This document shows positions 1 to 8,605 of a stretch of DNA of 64,000 nt, in pieces. The translations under genes and the position numbers were made by a program. The stretch lies in assembly GCF_900239345.1 (NCBI RefSeq), contig NZ_OESZ01000002.1:31897-95896 (forward strand), written 5' to 3'. Within the stretch, counting starts at the first letter, position 1. Each line of letters opens with the position of its first letter. The stretch comes from Tenacibaculum dicentrarchi. GTDB lineage: Bacteria; Bacteroidota; Bacteroidia; Flavobacteriales; Flavobacteriaceae. A model generated the notes under the pieces. It was not told where the DNA came from. It searched no databases and saw only the letters and a program-made list of their open reading frames with translations.

Positions 1-52
1 AATAGAATTTCTGTTTTTTCAGAGAGTTATTGGCTTTGCGTTAGCGATAGAG

Positions 53-112
53 CGGTTTGTTTGAGCTCTTTTTTGTTTTTTTCAAACAAAAAAAGCGAGT
101 AGCGAAAGCGCG
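53..112 (+). repeat. Divergent copy of an interspersed hairpin repeat
   Basis: This stretch has TTTGTTTGAGCTC followed by a T-rich arm, a short loop, an A-rich arm and a GCGAG...GAAAGCG segment. It resembles the better conserved copies at 9161-9256, 17091-17182 and 19626-19716, but the flanking AGCCCCGATTGAAGC part is missing. It lies just downstream of the trxB terminator. No coding potential is seen. Confidence 0.5.
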
Positions 113-157
113 ACCCTTGGGTAACGCCCAAAATATTTCTGGTAAAATACCTAACAA

Positions 158-191
158 AAAAGAGCGTTTACAACTATGTAAACGCTCTTTT
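158..191 (-). terminator. Rho-independent terminator of trxB
   Basis: A perfect 15-bp inverted repeat (AAAAGAGCGTTTACA and its complement) encloses a 4-base loop. The arms end in A and T runs, so it can act in both directions. It lies about 25 bp beyond the trxB stop codon. Confidence 0.85.
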
Positions 192-215
192 AAATTTTTA
201 AAAGATACTCCTATT

Positions 216-1157
216 TTATTCTAAAGCACCTAAATAACGCTCAGCATCTAGGGCTGCCATACATCCTGAACCTGCTGCTGTTACTGCTTGTCGGTATTCT
301 TTATCTTGAATATCACCTGCTGCAAAAACACCTGGTAAATTGGTTTTAGTCGATTTTCCTTTGGTAATTAAATAGCCAACTTCGTCCATATCTAAAACAT
401 CTTTAAATAAATCAGAATTTGGTTTGTGTCCAATAGCGATAAAAACACCTGTTACCGAAATTTCGGTTGTCTGCTTGGTTTGATTGTTAATCGCACGAAC
501 TCCTTCAACAACATTATCGCCTAAAACCTCATCGATTTCGGTATTGTATAATACTTCGATATTTGCTGTTTTATTCACACGATGTTGCATTGCTTTTGAT
601 GCTTTCATGTAATCTTTTCGAACCAATAAGGTCACTTTATTACAAATATTTGCTAAATAAGTTGCTTCTTCGGCAGCAGTATCACCAGCTCCTACAACGA
701 CAACATCTTGCCCTTTATAGAAAAAACCATCGCAAGTAGCACATGCCGAAACTCCACCACCTATTAAACGTTGCTCGCTTTCTAACCCTAAATATTTAGC
801 GGTTGCCCCTGTTGATATAATAATTGTTTCCGCTTCTATTTCAATAGATTCATCGACAATTACTTTGTGGATTCCTCCTACTTCGGTACTCAAATCAACC
901 TTTGTAACCATTCCAAAACGAACGTCAGTTCCAAAACGTTCTGCTTGTTTTTGCAAATCGTTCATCATTGCAGTTCCGTCTGTTCCGTTAGCATATCCTG
1001 GAAAATTATCAACTTCGGTAGTTGTTGTTAACTGCCCACCCATTTGCATTCCGGTGTACATAACAGGTTTCATGTCTGCTCTTGCAGCATATATTGCAGC
1101 GGTATATCCTGCTGGTCCTGAACCTATAATCAAACATTTAATTTTTTCTGCCATCAT
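216..1157 (-). CDS. trxB: Thioredoxin-disulfide reductase
   Basis: This flavoenzyme passes electrons from NADPH through FAD to thioredoxin in the cytoplasm. At 313 aa it has the usual bacterial TrxB length. The N-terminal FAD-binding GSGPAG lies at residues 12-17, the redox-active CATC pair at 139-142 (followed by DGFF), and the NADPH-binding GAGDTA at 156-161. The C-terminal FAD motif GVFAAGDIQD is also present. Two adjacent ATG codons start the gene, and the second is equally possible. It is a single-gene unit with a strong terminator behind it and a -7 box (TACATTTG) about 20 bp upstream. Nothing looks disturbed. Confidence 0.97.
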   Translation of the reverse strand: MMAEKIKCLIIGSGPAGYTAAIYAARADMKPVMYTGMQMGGQLTTTTEVDNFPGYANGTDGTAMMNDLQKQAERFGTDVRFGMVTKVDLSTEVGGIHKVIVDESIEIEAETIIISTGATAKYLGLESEQRLIGGGVSACATCDGFFYKGQDVVVVGAGDTAAEEATYLANICNKVTLLVRKDYMKASKAMQHRVNKTANIEVLYNTEIDEVLGDNVVEGVRAINNQTKQTTEISVTGVFIAIGHKPNSDLFKDVLDMDEVGYLITKGKSTKTNLPGVFAAGDIQDKEYRQAVTAAGSGCMAALDAERYLGALE

Positions 1158-1174
1158 CTAATTTTTTGGTCTTA

Positions 1175-1182
1175 CAAATGTA
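1175..1182 (-). promoter_or_regulatory. Putative -7 box for trxB
   Basis: On the reverse strand this reads TACATTTG, matching the Bacteroidota TAnnTTTG element, about 18 bp before the trxB start. I see no clear TTG at the usual -33 distance. Confidence 0.45.
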
Positions 1183-1284
1183 ATTTTTTTTTATCGCTAT
1201 TATCTTTTTTTAATATCTATTTTGATTATAAAACCATAAACGAAAACTATTTTAAACTTTTTTTAAAAAAATAATATTTTTTTA

Positions 1285-1314
1285 TTGCTAATCTATTTAT
1301 TTGTTGTAAATTTG
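1285..1314 (+). promoter_or_regulatory. Promoter of tRNA-Pro
   Basis: TTG (1285-1287), a 19-bp gap and TAAATTTG (1307-1314) match the Bacteroidota primary-sigma promoter. The box ends 16 bp before the tRNA. Confidence 0.8.
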
Positions 1315-1330
1315 CACACCGATAATCGTA

Positions 1331-1405
1331 CGGGGTGTAGCGTAGCCCGGTCATCGCGCCTCGTTTGGGACGAGGAGGTCGCAGGTTCGAATCCTGCCAC
1401 CCCGA
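1331..1405 (+). tRNA. tRNA-Pro (anticodon TGG)
   Basis: The acceptor stem pairs CGGGGTG with CACCCCG. The anticodon stem CCTCG/CGAGG encloses the loop TTTGGGA, giving anticodon TGG (proline). The T-arm is GCAGG-TTCGAAT-CCTGC. The CCA end is not encoded, because the discriminator A is followed by CT. A promoter lies just upstream and a terminator hairpin just downstream, so it is transcribed alone. Confidence 0.95.
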
Positions 1406-1407
1406 CT

Positions 1408-1441
1408 AAAAGACTTAAGATATTTTTCTTAGGTCTTTTTT
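1408..1441 (+). terminator. Terminator of tRNA-Pro
   Basis: AAAAGACTTAAGA and TCTTAGGTCTTTT form a stem with one wobble pair, followed by a T run. It begins 3 bp after the tRNA. Confidence 0.8.
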
Positions 1442-1556
1442 GTGCGCTTTATTTAAAGTAATTATTTTTTTTAATGATTTCATTTTTATGTAATTTCGTG
1501 ATACTTGAGGATTTAAAAACACTAGTATTCTTCCTATTTTACTAAAACACACCATA

Positions 1557-1922
1557 ATGAATATAGAGCAACTTCGTAATTATTGTATGGCTAAAAAAGG
1601 CGTTACCGAGCATTTTCCTTTTGATAATATTACCCTTGTTTTTAAGGTGATGAATAAAATGTTTACTTTAACTAGCTTACATAGTTGGGAACAAGGCGAA
1701 GCTAAAATAAACTTAAAATGCAATCCTCAGTGGGCTTTAGAACTTCGAGAAGAATATGAAAACATACTTCCCGGATGGCATATGAATAAAAAACATTGGA
1801 ACACCATTTTAATAAACAATACTATTACTGATGCTTTTATTTTTGAATTAATAGATCATTCTTATAGCTTAGTTGTAAAAGGTTTGACAAAAAAAGCACA
1901 AACAGCACTTCATTTACTATAA
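1557..1922 (+). CDS. MmcQ/YjbR family protein
   Basis: This 121-aa protein matches the small YjbR (CyaY-like fold) family. The pattern is an N-terminal helix MNIEQLRNYC, then a KKGVTEHFPFDN segment, a strand with VFKVMNKMFTL, and the later PGWHMNKKHWNTI motif typical of the family. Members have been proposed to bind DNA, but the biochemical role is not settled. The downstream folate gene starts 3 bp after its stop, so the two form an operon. There is no signal peptide, so it is cytoplasmic. Confidence 0.85.
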   Translation: MNIEQLRNYCMAKKGVTEHFPFDNITLVFKVMNKMFTLTSLHSWEQGEAKINLKCNPQWALELREEYENILPGWHMNKKHWNTILINNTITDAFIFELIDHSYSLVVKGLTKKAQTALHLL

Positions 1923-1925
1923 ATT

Positions 1926-2483
1926 ATGGATAAAAAAACACTTAGAAAAATATATAAACAGAAAAGAACGGCATTAACTGCGCAAGAAATAAACGTATTT
2001 CAAGAAAGCATTTACGAGCAAATTTTCAATGCAGAAATGATTGATTTCAATGCGATAAATAATGTTCATTTGTTTTTATCTATGGAAAAATTTAAAGAAA
2101 TTGATACCCAACCTATTATTGATTTTTTCAGAAGTAAAGGAAAAAAAATAATTGTTAGCCAATGTAATTTTACTGATGATTCGCTAACTCATTTTTATTT
2201 AGAAGAAAATACGGAATTAAAATTAAATAAATTCGGCGTTCCCGAACCTGTAAATGCTACAGAAGTTACTGTTACAGAAATTGATGTTGTTTTTGTACCG
2301 ATGTTAATTTCTGACATTGAAAATTACCGAGTTGGTTATGGCAAAGGTTATTACGATCGTTTTTTAGCCGATTGCAGAAAAGATACCAAAATAATTGGGC
2401 TTAATTTTTTTGCTCCAATTTCCGAAATTACCGATTGTAATAAATATGATATTCCTTTAGATTTTGTAATATTTCCTACATAA
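1926..2483 (+). CDS. 5-formyltetrahydrofolate cyclo-ligase
   Basis: The enzyme (MTHFS, YgfA family) converts 5-formyl-THF and ATP into 5,10-methenyl-THF in one-carbon metabolism. At 185 aa the length is normal. The N-terminal basic helix (KKTLRKIYKQKR) and the family signature GYGKGYYDRF at residues 137-146 are clear; the signature binds phosphate and folate. It follows the YjbR gene by 3 bp and shares a bidirectional terminator with the convergent rho gene. Confidence 0.93.
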   Translation: MDKKTLRKIYKQKRTALTAQEINVFQESIYEQIFNAEMIDFNAINNVHLFLSMEKFKEIDTQPIIDFFRSKGKKIIVSQCNFTDDSLTHFYLEENTELKLNKFGVPEPVNATEVTVTEIDVVFVPMLISDIENYRVGYGKGYYDRFLADCRKDTKIIGLNFFAPISEITDCNKYDIPLDFVIFPT

Positions 2484-2511
2484 AAAAATCCCGCAATTTG
2501 CGGGATTTTTA
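2484..2511 (+). terminator. Bidirectional terminator between the cyclo-ligase gene and rho
   Basis: AAAATCCCGCA and TGCGGGATTTTT form a stem with A and T runs on both sides. It sits between two convergent genes and can serve both. Confidence 0.85.
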
Positions 2512-2546
2512 ATTTTACAACTAATTTTCGATAAATTATGAACAAA

Positions 2547-4250
2547 CTATCCGTTCATCGAAATTAAAAACTCTTCGTTATTTTTAGATACTCTAATTCT
2601 GTCATTAATAAAAGTCATTGCTTCTACAGGATTCATATCGGCTAAATATTTACGCAGCACCCACATACGTTTTACCGTTTTTGGGTCTAATAATAAATCG
2701 TCACGACGGGTACTTGATTTAATTAAATCAATGGCTGGGTAAATTCTACGGTTCGAAATATTACGATCTAATTGTAGTTCCATATTTCCTGTTCCTTTAA
2801 ATTCTTCAAAGATAACCTCATCCATTTTCGAGCCAGTTTCGGTAAGTGCGGTAGCTATAATTGTTAACGAACCTCCATTTTCAATATTACGAGCCGCTCC
2901 AAAAAAACGTTTTGGTTTGTGTAAAGCGTTGGCATCAATACCCCCTGATAAAATTTTACCTGAAGCTGGTGCAACCGTATTGTACGCTCTTGCTAAACGC
3001 GTAATTGAATCTAATAAAATAACTACATCGTGTCCACATTCTACCAAACGTTTTGCTTTTTCTAAAACAATATTTGCAACACGAACATGTTTATCGGCAG
3101 GTTCATCAAAAGTAGATGCAACCACTTCTCCACGAACATTACGTTTCATATCGGTAACTTCTTCGGGTCTTTCATCAATTAATAAAACAATTTGATATAC
3201 TTCAGGGTGATTTGCCGCAATTGCATTTGCCACATCCTTTAATAACATTGTTTTACCCGTTTTTGGTTGCGATACAATCATACCACGTTGCCCTTTTCCG
3301 ATGGGAGAAAATATATCAATAATTCTAGTTGATAAAGAACTTCCTCTTTCGGCTAAATTGAATTTTTCATCTGAAAACAATGGTGTTAAATGTTCAAAAG
3401 AAACTCTATCACGAACAATATTCGGGTTTAAACCGTTAATTTTTGATACTCTAATTAAAGGGAAGTATTTTTCACCTTCTTTGGGCGGACGAACATTTCC
3501 AAGAACAGTGTCTCCTGTTTTTAGTCCGAATAATTTTATTTGAGATTGTGAAACATAAATATCATCGGGCGATGATAAATAATTATAATCTGATGAGCGT
3601 AAGAACCCATACCCGTCAGGCATCATTTCTAAAACACCTTCACTTTCTATAATTCCGTCAAATTCAAAATCAGGGTCTCGGTATTTGTTAGCGCTTTTAT
3701 GTTTTGGTTTATTTTGATACTGATTTTTATGTTGTGGTTTTTTACCTACCTCAACAGATTCCCTTGGTCGTGGCACTGTTTTTTTGGGTTCTAATTGGGT
3801 TCTAGGTTTTGTCCCTTGCTTTTTAGCCGCCTCAACCTCAGCCCTTGGTCTTGGTCTTGAAGTTGTTTTTTTAATAACTATTTTTGAAGTTGTTTCAACA
3901 GCTTCTTTAATATCTACAGCTGGTTGAGGCACTTTTTTAATTATTTTTTTTTCAACTGATTTAACAATCTTTTTTTTAGAATTTTCTGTTTTTTCTTCTT
4001 CAACTTTTTCAACAACTTTTTTTACAGGTTGCTTGATAGTTTCTTCTGATTTTTCAATTCTTTTTCGCTTAGGTTTTTCAGCTATTGGCTTAGCTTGGTT
4101 AGCGCTAACACCAACTTCTGTTTGTGCGTCTAAAATTTTATAAACCAAATCTAATTTCTTTAATTGACTTACTTTGGTTAAACCTATTGTTTTTGCAATT
4201 ACTTGTAAATCTATTAATTTTTTAGTTTTTAATTCTGAAATATCGAGCAT
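2547..4250 (-). CDS. rho: Transcription termination factor Rho with a long charged insertion
   Basis: Rho is a hexameric RNA-dependent ATPase that ends transcription. The sequence shows a short N-terminal helical domain ([16 protein letters not shown]), then about 130 residues of low-complexity K/E/R/P-rich sequence, then the RNA-binding cold-shock-like domain ([14 protein letters not shown]) and the RecA-like ATPase. The ATPase has a Walker A PKTGKT near residue 325 and a Walker [16 protein letters not shown] chose the ATG at 4250 rather than the upstream one at 4274, because known Flavobacteriia Rho proteins begin MxDISELK. The disordered insertion is typical of Bacteroidota Rho. A -7 box lies at 4374-4381. 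Confidence 0.96.
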   Translation of the reverse strand: MLDISELKTKKLIDLQVIAKTIGLTKVSQLKKLDLVYKILDAQTEVGVSANQAKPIAEKPKRKRIEKSEETIKQPVKKVVEKVEEEKTENSKKKIVKSVEKKIIKKVPQPAVDIKEAVETTSKIVIKKTTSRPRPRAEVEAAKKQGTKPRTQLEPKKTVPRPRESVEVGKKPQHKNQYQNKPKHKSANKYRDPDFEFDGIIESEGVLEMMPDGYGFLRSSDYNYLSSPDDIYVSQSQIKLFGLKTGDTVLGNVRPPKEGEKYFPLIRVSKINGLNPNIVRDRVSFEHLTPLFSDEKFNLAERGSSLSTRIIDIFSPIGKGQRGMIVSQPKTGKTMLLKDVANAIAANHPEVYQIVLLIDERPEEVTDMKRNVRGEVVASTFDEPADKHVRVANIVLEKAKRLVECGHDVVILLDSITRLARAYNTVAPASGKILSGGIDANALHKPKRFFGAARNIENGGSLTIIATALTETGSKMDEVIFEEFKGTGNMELQLDRNISNRRIYPAIDLIKSSTRRDDLLLDPKTVKRMWVLRKYLADMNPVEAMTFINDRIRVSKNNEEFLISMNG

Positions 4251-4373
4251 TGATAAGATAATTAAGTTATACAATCCTTTAAGAAAAAGGATTTAATTGT
4301 ATTTAAATTTTTATATGGTTTCAATTATATAGGAACTATATAATTATTTTACTGTGTGCAGGTCTTATTATTA

Positions 4374-4381
4374 CAAATATA
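4374..4381 (-). promoter_or_regulatory. Putative -7 box for rho
   Basis: TATATTTG on the reverse strand matches TAnnTTTG and lies about 125 bp before the chosen start codon, leaving a long leader. No good -33 TTG is at the standard spacing. Confidence 0.4.
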
Positions 4382-4451
4382 TACAAATAATTTAACTTGT
4401 AATATTTCTTTTTAAAAAAATAAATATTACATTTGCTATCCAATAAATCAC

Positions 4452-4889
4452 ATGATACAAAGAAAACAATCTATATATTTATTAATTGCGGTATTAATTT
4501 CTGCTGGTTTAACTGCTTTTTGTAGTATTTGGACTAAATCAGAAGCAGATACACCTGTTTACATAATAAATTTATTTTCGGGAGCTAGTTTTTTAGAAAA
4601 AATAACACCCGTATTATTTTTTCTTTCTGCTTTATTATCGGCTGTAACGCTTTTTTTATTTAAAAATCGTGAGTTGCAATTTGTTTTAGGGCGTGTTAAC
4701 ATATTGATTAACTTTTTTTTATTAGGGATATTAATATATCTTTCACAAACATTATCTGGAGAAACTTTAGTTTCTGAGAAAGGTATTGGGATGTTTTTTC
4801 CAATTCTTGTTATTTTGCTGTTAGTTTTAGCAAATAAAGCCATCAAGAAGGATGAAGATCTTGTAAAATCTGTAGATAGATTACGATAA
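4452..4889 (+). CDS. DUF4293 family membrane protein
   Basis: This 145-aa protein begins MIQRKQSIYLL and has four predicted membrane helices at about residues 7-25, 48-68, 76-98 and 112-128, with a charged C-terminus. This is the pattern of the DUF4293 family of Bacteroidota, often found beside rho as here. Its function is unknown. It is divergent from rho, and a terminator follows. A TACATTTG element at 4428-4435 may be its -7 box, since it lies 16 bp before the start. Confidence 0.85.
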   Translation: MIQRKQSIYLLIAVLISAGLTAFCSIWTKSEADTPVYIINLFSGASFLEKITPVLFFLSALLSAVTLFLFKNRELQFVLGRVNILINFFLLGILIYLSQTLSGETLVSEKGIGMFFPILVILLLVLANKAIKKDEDLVKSVDRLR

Positions 4890-4916
4890 ACCTATTATAT
4901 TAGTATATTTAGTGCG

Positions 4917-4950
4917 AAAAAAAACCGGAATCTTTGATTTCGGTTTTTTT
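4917..4950 (+). terminator. Terminator of the DUF4293 gene
   Basis: AAAAACCGGAATC and GATTTCGGTTTTTT form a stem with a short loop, followed by T residues. It begins about 28 bp after the stop codon. Confidence 0.8.
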
Positions 4951-5010
4951 ATTTTTAAAAACCTACTAATCAAGATGCCAACACCTAAAATGTTAAAGAA
5001 ATGTTAACGA

Positions 5011-5049
5011 AATTAGGGTTAACCCTAATTGAATTAGGGTTAACCCTAA
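5011..5049 (+). promoter_or_regulatory. Pair of identical palindromes upstream of the response regulator
   Basis: AATTAGGGTTAACCCTAATT (5011-5030) is a perfect 20-bp palindrome. TTAGGGTTAACCCTAA (5034-5049) repeats its inner 16 bp. The two centres are 21 bp apart, which is two turns of the helix, so both faces align. They lie about 45-85 bp upstream of a good promoter. This is what paired dimeric operator sites look like. The regulator that binds them cannot be named from the sequence. Confidence 0.6.
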
Positions 5050-5072
5050 CAATTAATTAGGGGTATTGGGTA

Positions 5073-5103
5073 TTGTGTACAATAAATACATGCTATAAAT
5101 TTG
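5073..5103 (+). promoter_or_regulatory. Promoter of the response regulator gene
   Basis: TTG (5073-5075), a 20-bp gap and TAAATTTG (5096-5103) match the Bacteroidota promoter. The predicted start of transcription falls within about 10 bases of the ATG at 5118, so the leader would be very short. This also argues against using the upstream TTG at 5073 as the start codon. Confidence 0.7.
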
Positions 5104-5117
5104 TAAACGAAATAACA

Positions 5118-5768
5118 ATGAATCAAAAGATTAAAGTTCACATAGCTGATGACCATAAAATCTTAATAGATGGAGTCATCGCCTTATTAAATACAGAGGA
5201 TAACTTTGAAATAGAAGGATACTCTTTAACAGGTAAACAGGTAGTAAATTGGTCGACTAAAAACAATGCCGATGTACTAATTTTAGACATTAATATGCCT
5301 GAAATGGATGGAATTGAAGTTTTAAAAACGTTTAAAAAACGTAATATAGAAATTAAAACAATAATTCTATCTGGCTTAAGTGATGCTAAATTAGTGCAAC
5401 AAATGGTTTTATTAGGTGCTAATGGATTTATCGATAAAAGTTGTGCTAGTGAACATATTATAGAAGCCATAAAAGATGTGTATAATGGTGCACAATATTT
5501 TAGTGATACTATTAAAACTAACCTATTGGAATTGTATGTTTCTGAAGCAAAAATTGAAGAAAATCTTTTAAATAAAGAAGAATTAACAGAAAGAGAAATT
5601 GAAGTATTAAAGCAAATAGCTTTAGAAAAAAACTCCTCTGAAATAGCACTACATTTATTAGTGAGTGTAAAAACGATAGAAACATATCGTAAGAGTTTAT
5701 ATAGAAAATTAAAAGTAAAAAATGTAGTAGGTTTAGCGATGTACGCTGTGAGAAACAATATAATATAA
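5118..5768 (+). CDS. LuxR/NarL-family response regulator
   Basis: This two-domain DNA-binding regulator is controlled by phosphorylation. From the ATG at 5118 it has 216 aa. The receiver domain shows the acidic pair D11-D12, the phospho-acceptor D57 in LILDIN, and the conserved Lys in FIDKS. The C-terminal LuxR-type helix-turn-helix shows LTEREIEVLKQIA followed by SVKTIETYRKSLYRKL. A longer frame reaches back to a TTG at 5073, but that codon coincides with the -33 element, so I reject it. The histidine kinase two genes downstream (6740) is the probable partner. The paired palindromes upstream suggest regulated, perhaps self-regulated, expression. Confidence 0.95.
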   Translation: MNQKIKVHIADDHKILIDGVIALLNTEDNFEIEGYSLTGKQVVNWSTKNNADVLILDINMPEMDGIEVLKTFKKRNIEIKTIILSGLSDAKLVQQMVLLGANGFIDKSCASEHIIEAIKDVYNGAQYFSDTIKTNLLELYVSEAKIEENLLNKEELTEREIEVLKQIALEKNSSEIALHLLVSVKTIETYRKSLYRKLKVKNVVGLAMYAVRNNII

Positions 5769-5806
5769 AGTAATAGTCCCCCGTAATATAGCACTATACA
5801 TTATAA

Positions 5807-5868
5807 AAGTACATCGTTAATGACTACTAAATTAAATAAATATGAAATAAAACTTAGCGATGTACTTG
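5807..5868 (+). other. Inverted repeat between the response regulator and lipoprotein genes
   Basis: AAGTACATCG (5807-5816) and CGATGTACTT (5859-5868) are a perfect 10-bp inverted repeat separated by 42 bp. A related GTGCATCG occurs near 5936. It could be a pair of half-sites or a loose hairpin. There is no T run behind it, so it is not a standard terminator. Confidence 0.35.
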
Positions 5869-5993
5869 TTAGTAATACCTAACATTTTTAAAAAACCCTT
5901 CATTTTGTTTTGATTATCGTACTATGTTTTTTTAGTGCATCGCTTTTTTATACTATTAAAAAGAATAAACTAAACCTAATAAATTAGTAAATT

Positions 5994-6686
5994 ATGATTA
6001 AATTAATCCCATTTTTAGTAGCTTCAACCTTAATTTTAACATCGTGTTCTTCTAACCAAACAGAAGCTCCTAGTGCTCCACAACAAAAATTATTAGAATC
6101 TTACAGTCTTAAAAGAGATGCAAATGGCGCATATTCTATCGATTTAAAAACAACAAATTATACCGATATAACTAGCCTTAAAAATAGCGAAAATACTAAT
6201 GAAATTATTTTATCAGAAGCAAGCAACAAAACGGCTAAGAAATACAGTAATAATTTTTTAATAGAAAATGAGCAGTTAGTTATTGGGTTTTTAGATGCTA
6301 ATAAAGGAAATAGAAAAAAAATAACTATTGAAGACCAAAATAGTAACCTTTCTAAAAGGAATATTACCGAATTTTTAAATTCTTATAGTGTTACCGAAAA
6401 TAACGATGGTACTTATTTACTTTCTTTTAAGGTTAATAACAATGTTGCTACAACGTTTACCTATAATCAAGAAATAGCAACCTACGAAGTTCATTTATCT
6501 GAAGGAAATACTACTCAAAAAGATTTCTCAGAAACTATTGCTCTTTCTCCTAATGAAAATACCTTAAGAATAGATTTTGTAAATCATAAATATTCAACAA
6601 TAAATAAAGGAATTACGAGTTCTCGTAAAGCTATGGGAGCTTATGGTAGAAAACCAAGACTTATAATTGAAAATGGTAATGATTAA
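5994..6686 (+). CDS. Putative lipoprotein of unknown function
   Basis: I do not recognise this 230-aa protein. It starts with a lipoprotein signal peptide, ending in LILTSCSSN with the lipidated Cys at residue 18, so it is probably anchored in the cell envelope. The rest is Ser/Thr/Asn-rich, without membrane helices. It shows two loosely similar halves, each starting with a SY(S/K)...(N/D)G(A/T)Y pattern (about residues 36-50 and 129-143), suggesting an internal duplication of a beta-rich domain. It lies between the response regulator and the histidine kinase on the same strand, so it may take part in that signalling system. Confidence 0.75.
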   Translation: MIKLIPFLVASTLILTSCSSNQTEAPSAPQQKLLESYSLKRDANGAYSIDLKTTNYTDITSLKNSENTNEIILSEASNKTAKKYSNNFLIENEQLVIGFLDANKGNRKKITIEDQNSNLSKRNITEFLNSYSVTENNDGTYLLSFKVNNNVATTFTYNQEIATYEVHLSEGNTTQKDFSETIALSPNENTLRIDFVNHKYSTINKGITSSRKAMGAYGRKPRLIIENGND

Positions 6687-6739
6687 TCGTCTTATATAAA
6701 ATCAGTATTTTTGAGCTAGTACTCTTAAAATATTTTCAT

Positions 6740-8605
6740 TTGAAAAAAAATGTTCAAAAAAAAATAAAAACAAAACTATTAATTACTTGGTTAATTCTAT
6801 TTATTTCTTGTAATGTAAATGCAAATATTGATAAACATTTACGTTTAGAACAGCGTTTTATTATTCAAAATAATAATACTTTAAAAAAAAAGTATCAAAA
6901 TATATTTAAAGAATATAATAAAGGGGCGTATATTTCTTCTTTGAAAAGTAGTTTTTTACTATTTCAAAAAAGTAAAAAAAATAAAAACCACAAATTTACA
7001 TATTTAACAGCTATGCTAATAGCTGATATTTATGATAAAACAAACAACTACAACAAATCTTTAGAATATTACAAAATAGCACTTCATTTTCTTGAGAAAA
7101 ACAACTCTTATTTTTCTCAAGAAAATACTGCAACAAAGATAGAAAGTCTTTATACTGAAGTTTATTTAAGAATTGCTAGTGCTTATCAAAAAAATTACAA
7201 AATTCAAAAAAATACTTCTTCACTTAAAAAAAAAGAAAACAGTAAAGATTCCGCTATTTTTTTTTATAAAAAATTACAAAATTTAAACTTAGTTAACGAA
7301 AAAAGCCTAAAAAACAAGGCACTGTCTTATATTAATTTATCAGCAATATATCAACAAGATTCTCTTTTTGAAAAAGCCGAAATCTTTGCTTTAAAAGCAA
7401 TTAAAATTCATAAAAAAAGAGCTGATAATGTAAAGCATGCAAGTTCTTTAAACAACCTTGCTAGTATTTATTTATCTTTAAATCAATTCAAAAAAGCTAA
7501 AAATACCTACTTAGAAGCTATTAGCTTAATACAAGATAATAACAGCCCCGTAGCTGTTAAACATAAATCTACATTATACTACAATTTGGCGTGGGCTATG
7601 CGGAATTTAAAAGATTATAAAGCCTACGATTATCAAGAGTTATCATACGATATTGAAGACAATCAACGAGAGAAAGAAGTTCGAAGTATTATTGAAGAGA
7701 TAACCGTAAAACACAAAGAAACTTTAGAACAACAAAAAGTAAACTTAGTAAAAGAACAAAGAAAACTTGTAGAAGCTAAAGATAATAAAACAACATGGTT
7801 ATTTGGTGCTTTAAGCTTATTGGTTATCATTATATCGGCAGGTGTTGTTTATAACTACAAACTTCGTCAGAAAAACTTACAACTAAAACTTTCTGAAAAT
7901 AACTTACGGGAACAACAGGCTATTGAAAAACTGAAATCAGAAACACAAACAAAAATATTAAATGCTACTATTGATGGTAAAGAATCTGAACGAAAACAAA
8001 TAGCAGAAATTTTACACGACAATGTTAGTGCCTTATTATCATCGGCAAATATGCACTTAGGTGCCTCAAAAAAACAATTTAAAAATAATGTTCCTGTTGA
8101 AATTGAAAAAACACAAGCAATTATATTAGAAGCTTCTAAAAAAGTTAGAGATTTATCACACAATTTGGTTTCAGCTGTTTTATTGAAATTCGGTTTAGAA
8201 TACGCTTTAAAAGATATTACTAAAAAATACTCTAACCATCAATTAAGGTTTGATGTTTCTGCTCAAAATATTGATAGATATCAACAAGATTTTGAAATGA
8301 AAATATATAATATTATTCAAGAACTTATAAATAATATTCTAAAACACAGTGAAGCTAGCTATGCACAAATAATTATAAAACAACATAATGATGCACTAAG
8401 TATTCTTGTTAATGATGATGGAATTGGATTTTCTATGGTTAACTCGGCAATTAATAACGGTATCGGTTTAAAGCAAATATCGACAAGAATTGAAATGATG
8501 AAAGGTACATTTACCATTAAGTCGGATAAAAATAAAGGCACAAAAATAACTATTATTGTACCTGTTCAACATAAAGAAACATTTGATTTTTCATCAATAA
8601 GTTAA
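6740..8605 (+). CDS. TPR-containing sensor histidine kinase (HisKA_3 type)
   Basis: This 621-aa membrane kinase begins at a TTG. An N-terminal signal segment ends LILFISCNVNAN, followed by a periplasmic region of tetratricopeptide repeats (about residues 60-300), one membrane helix (about 352-373), a coiled coil, and a NarX/DesK-type kinase core. The phospho-acceptor is H426 in AEILHDN. The ATP-binding domain shows QELINNILKHSEA, DDGIGF and GIGLKQISTR. Such TPR kinases are common in Bacteroidota and pair with LuxR-type regulators such as the one at 5118. A TATTTTTG -7 box (6706-6713) lies upstream. The stop codon overlaps the convergent phosphodiesterase gene. Confidence 0.93.
   Translation: MKKNVQKKIKTKLLITWLILFISCNVNANIDKHLRLEQRFIIQNNNTLKKKYQNIFKEYNKGAYISSLKSSFLLFQKSKKNKNHKFTYLTAMLIADIYDKTNNYNKSLEYYKIALHFLEKNNSYFSQENTATKIESLYTEVYLRIASAYQKNYKIQKNTSSLKKKENSKDSAIFFYKKLQNLNLVNEKSLKNKALSYINLSAIYQQDSLFEKAEIFALKAIKIHKKRADNVKHASSLNNLASIYLSLNQFKKAKNTYLEAISLIQDNNSPVAVKHKSTLYYNLAWAMRNLKDYKAYDYQELSYDIEDNQREKEVRSIIEEITVKHKETLEQQKVNLVKEQRKLVEAKDNKTTWLFGALSLLVIIISAGVVYNYKLRQKNLQLKLSENNLREQQAIEKLKSETQTKILNATIDGKESERKQIAEILHDNVSALLSSANMHLGASKKQFKNNVPVEIEKTQAIILEASKKVRDLSHNLVSAVLLKFGLEYALKDITKKYSNHQLRFDVSAQNIDRYQQDFEMKIYNIIQELINNILKHSEASYAQIIIKQHNDALSILVNDDGIGFSMVNSAINNGIGLKQISTRIEMMKGTFTIKSDKNKGTKITIIVPVQHKETFDFSSIS

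Noticed and set aside
865..1161. 98-aa forward frame within trxB
   Set aside because: It is the complement of the conserved trxB start region and shows no independent motif.
5011..5049. Telomere-like TTAGGG sequence
   Set aside because: The TTAGGG occurs as part of two palindromes, not as a tandem head-to-tail array, and it lies inside a normal promoter region.
5138..5794. 218-aa reverse-strand frame opposite the response regulator
   Set aside because: It mirrors the regulator gene, has no family match and no promoter, and the forward frame is a clear two-domain regulator.
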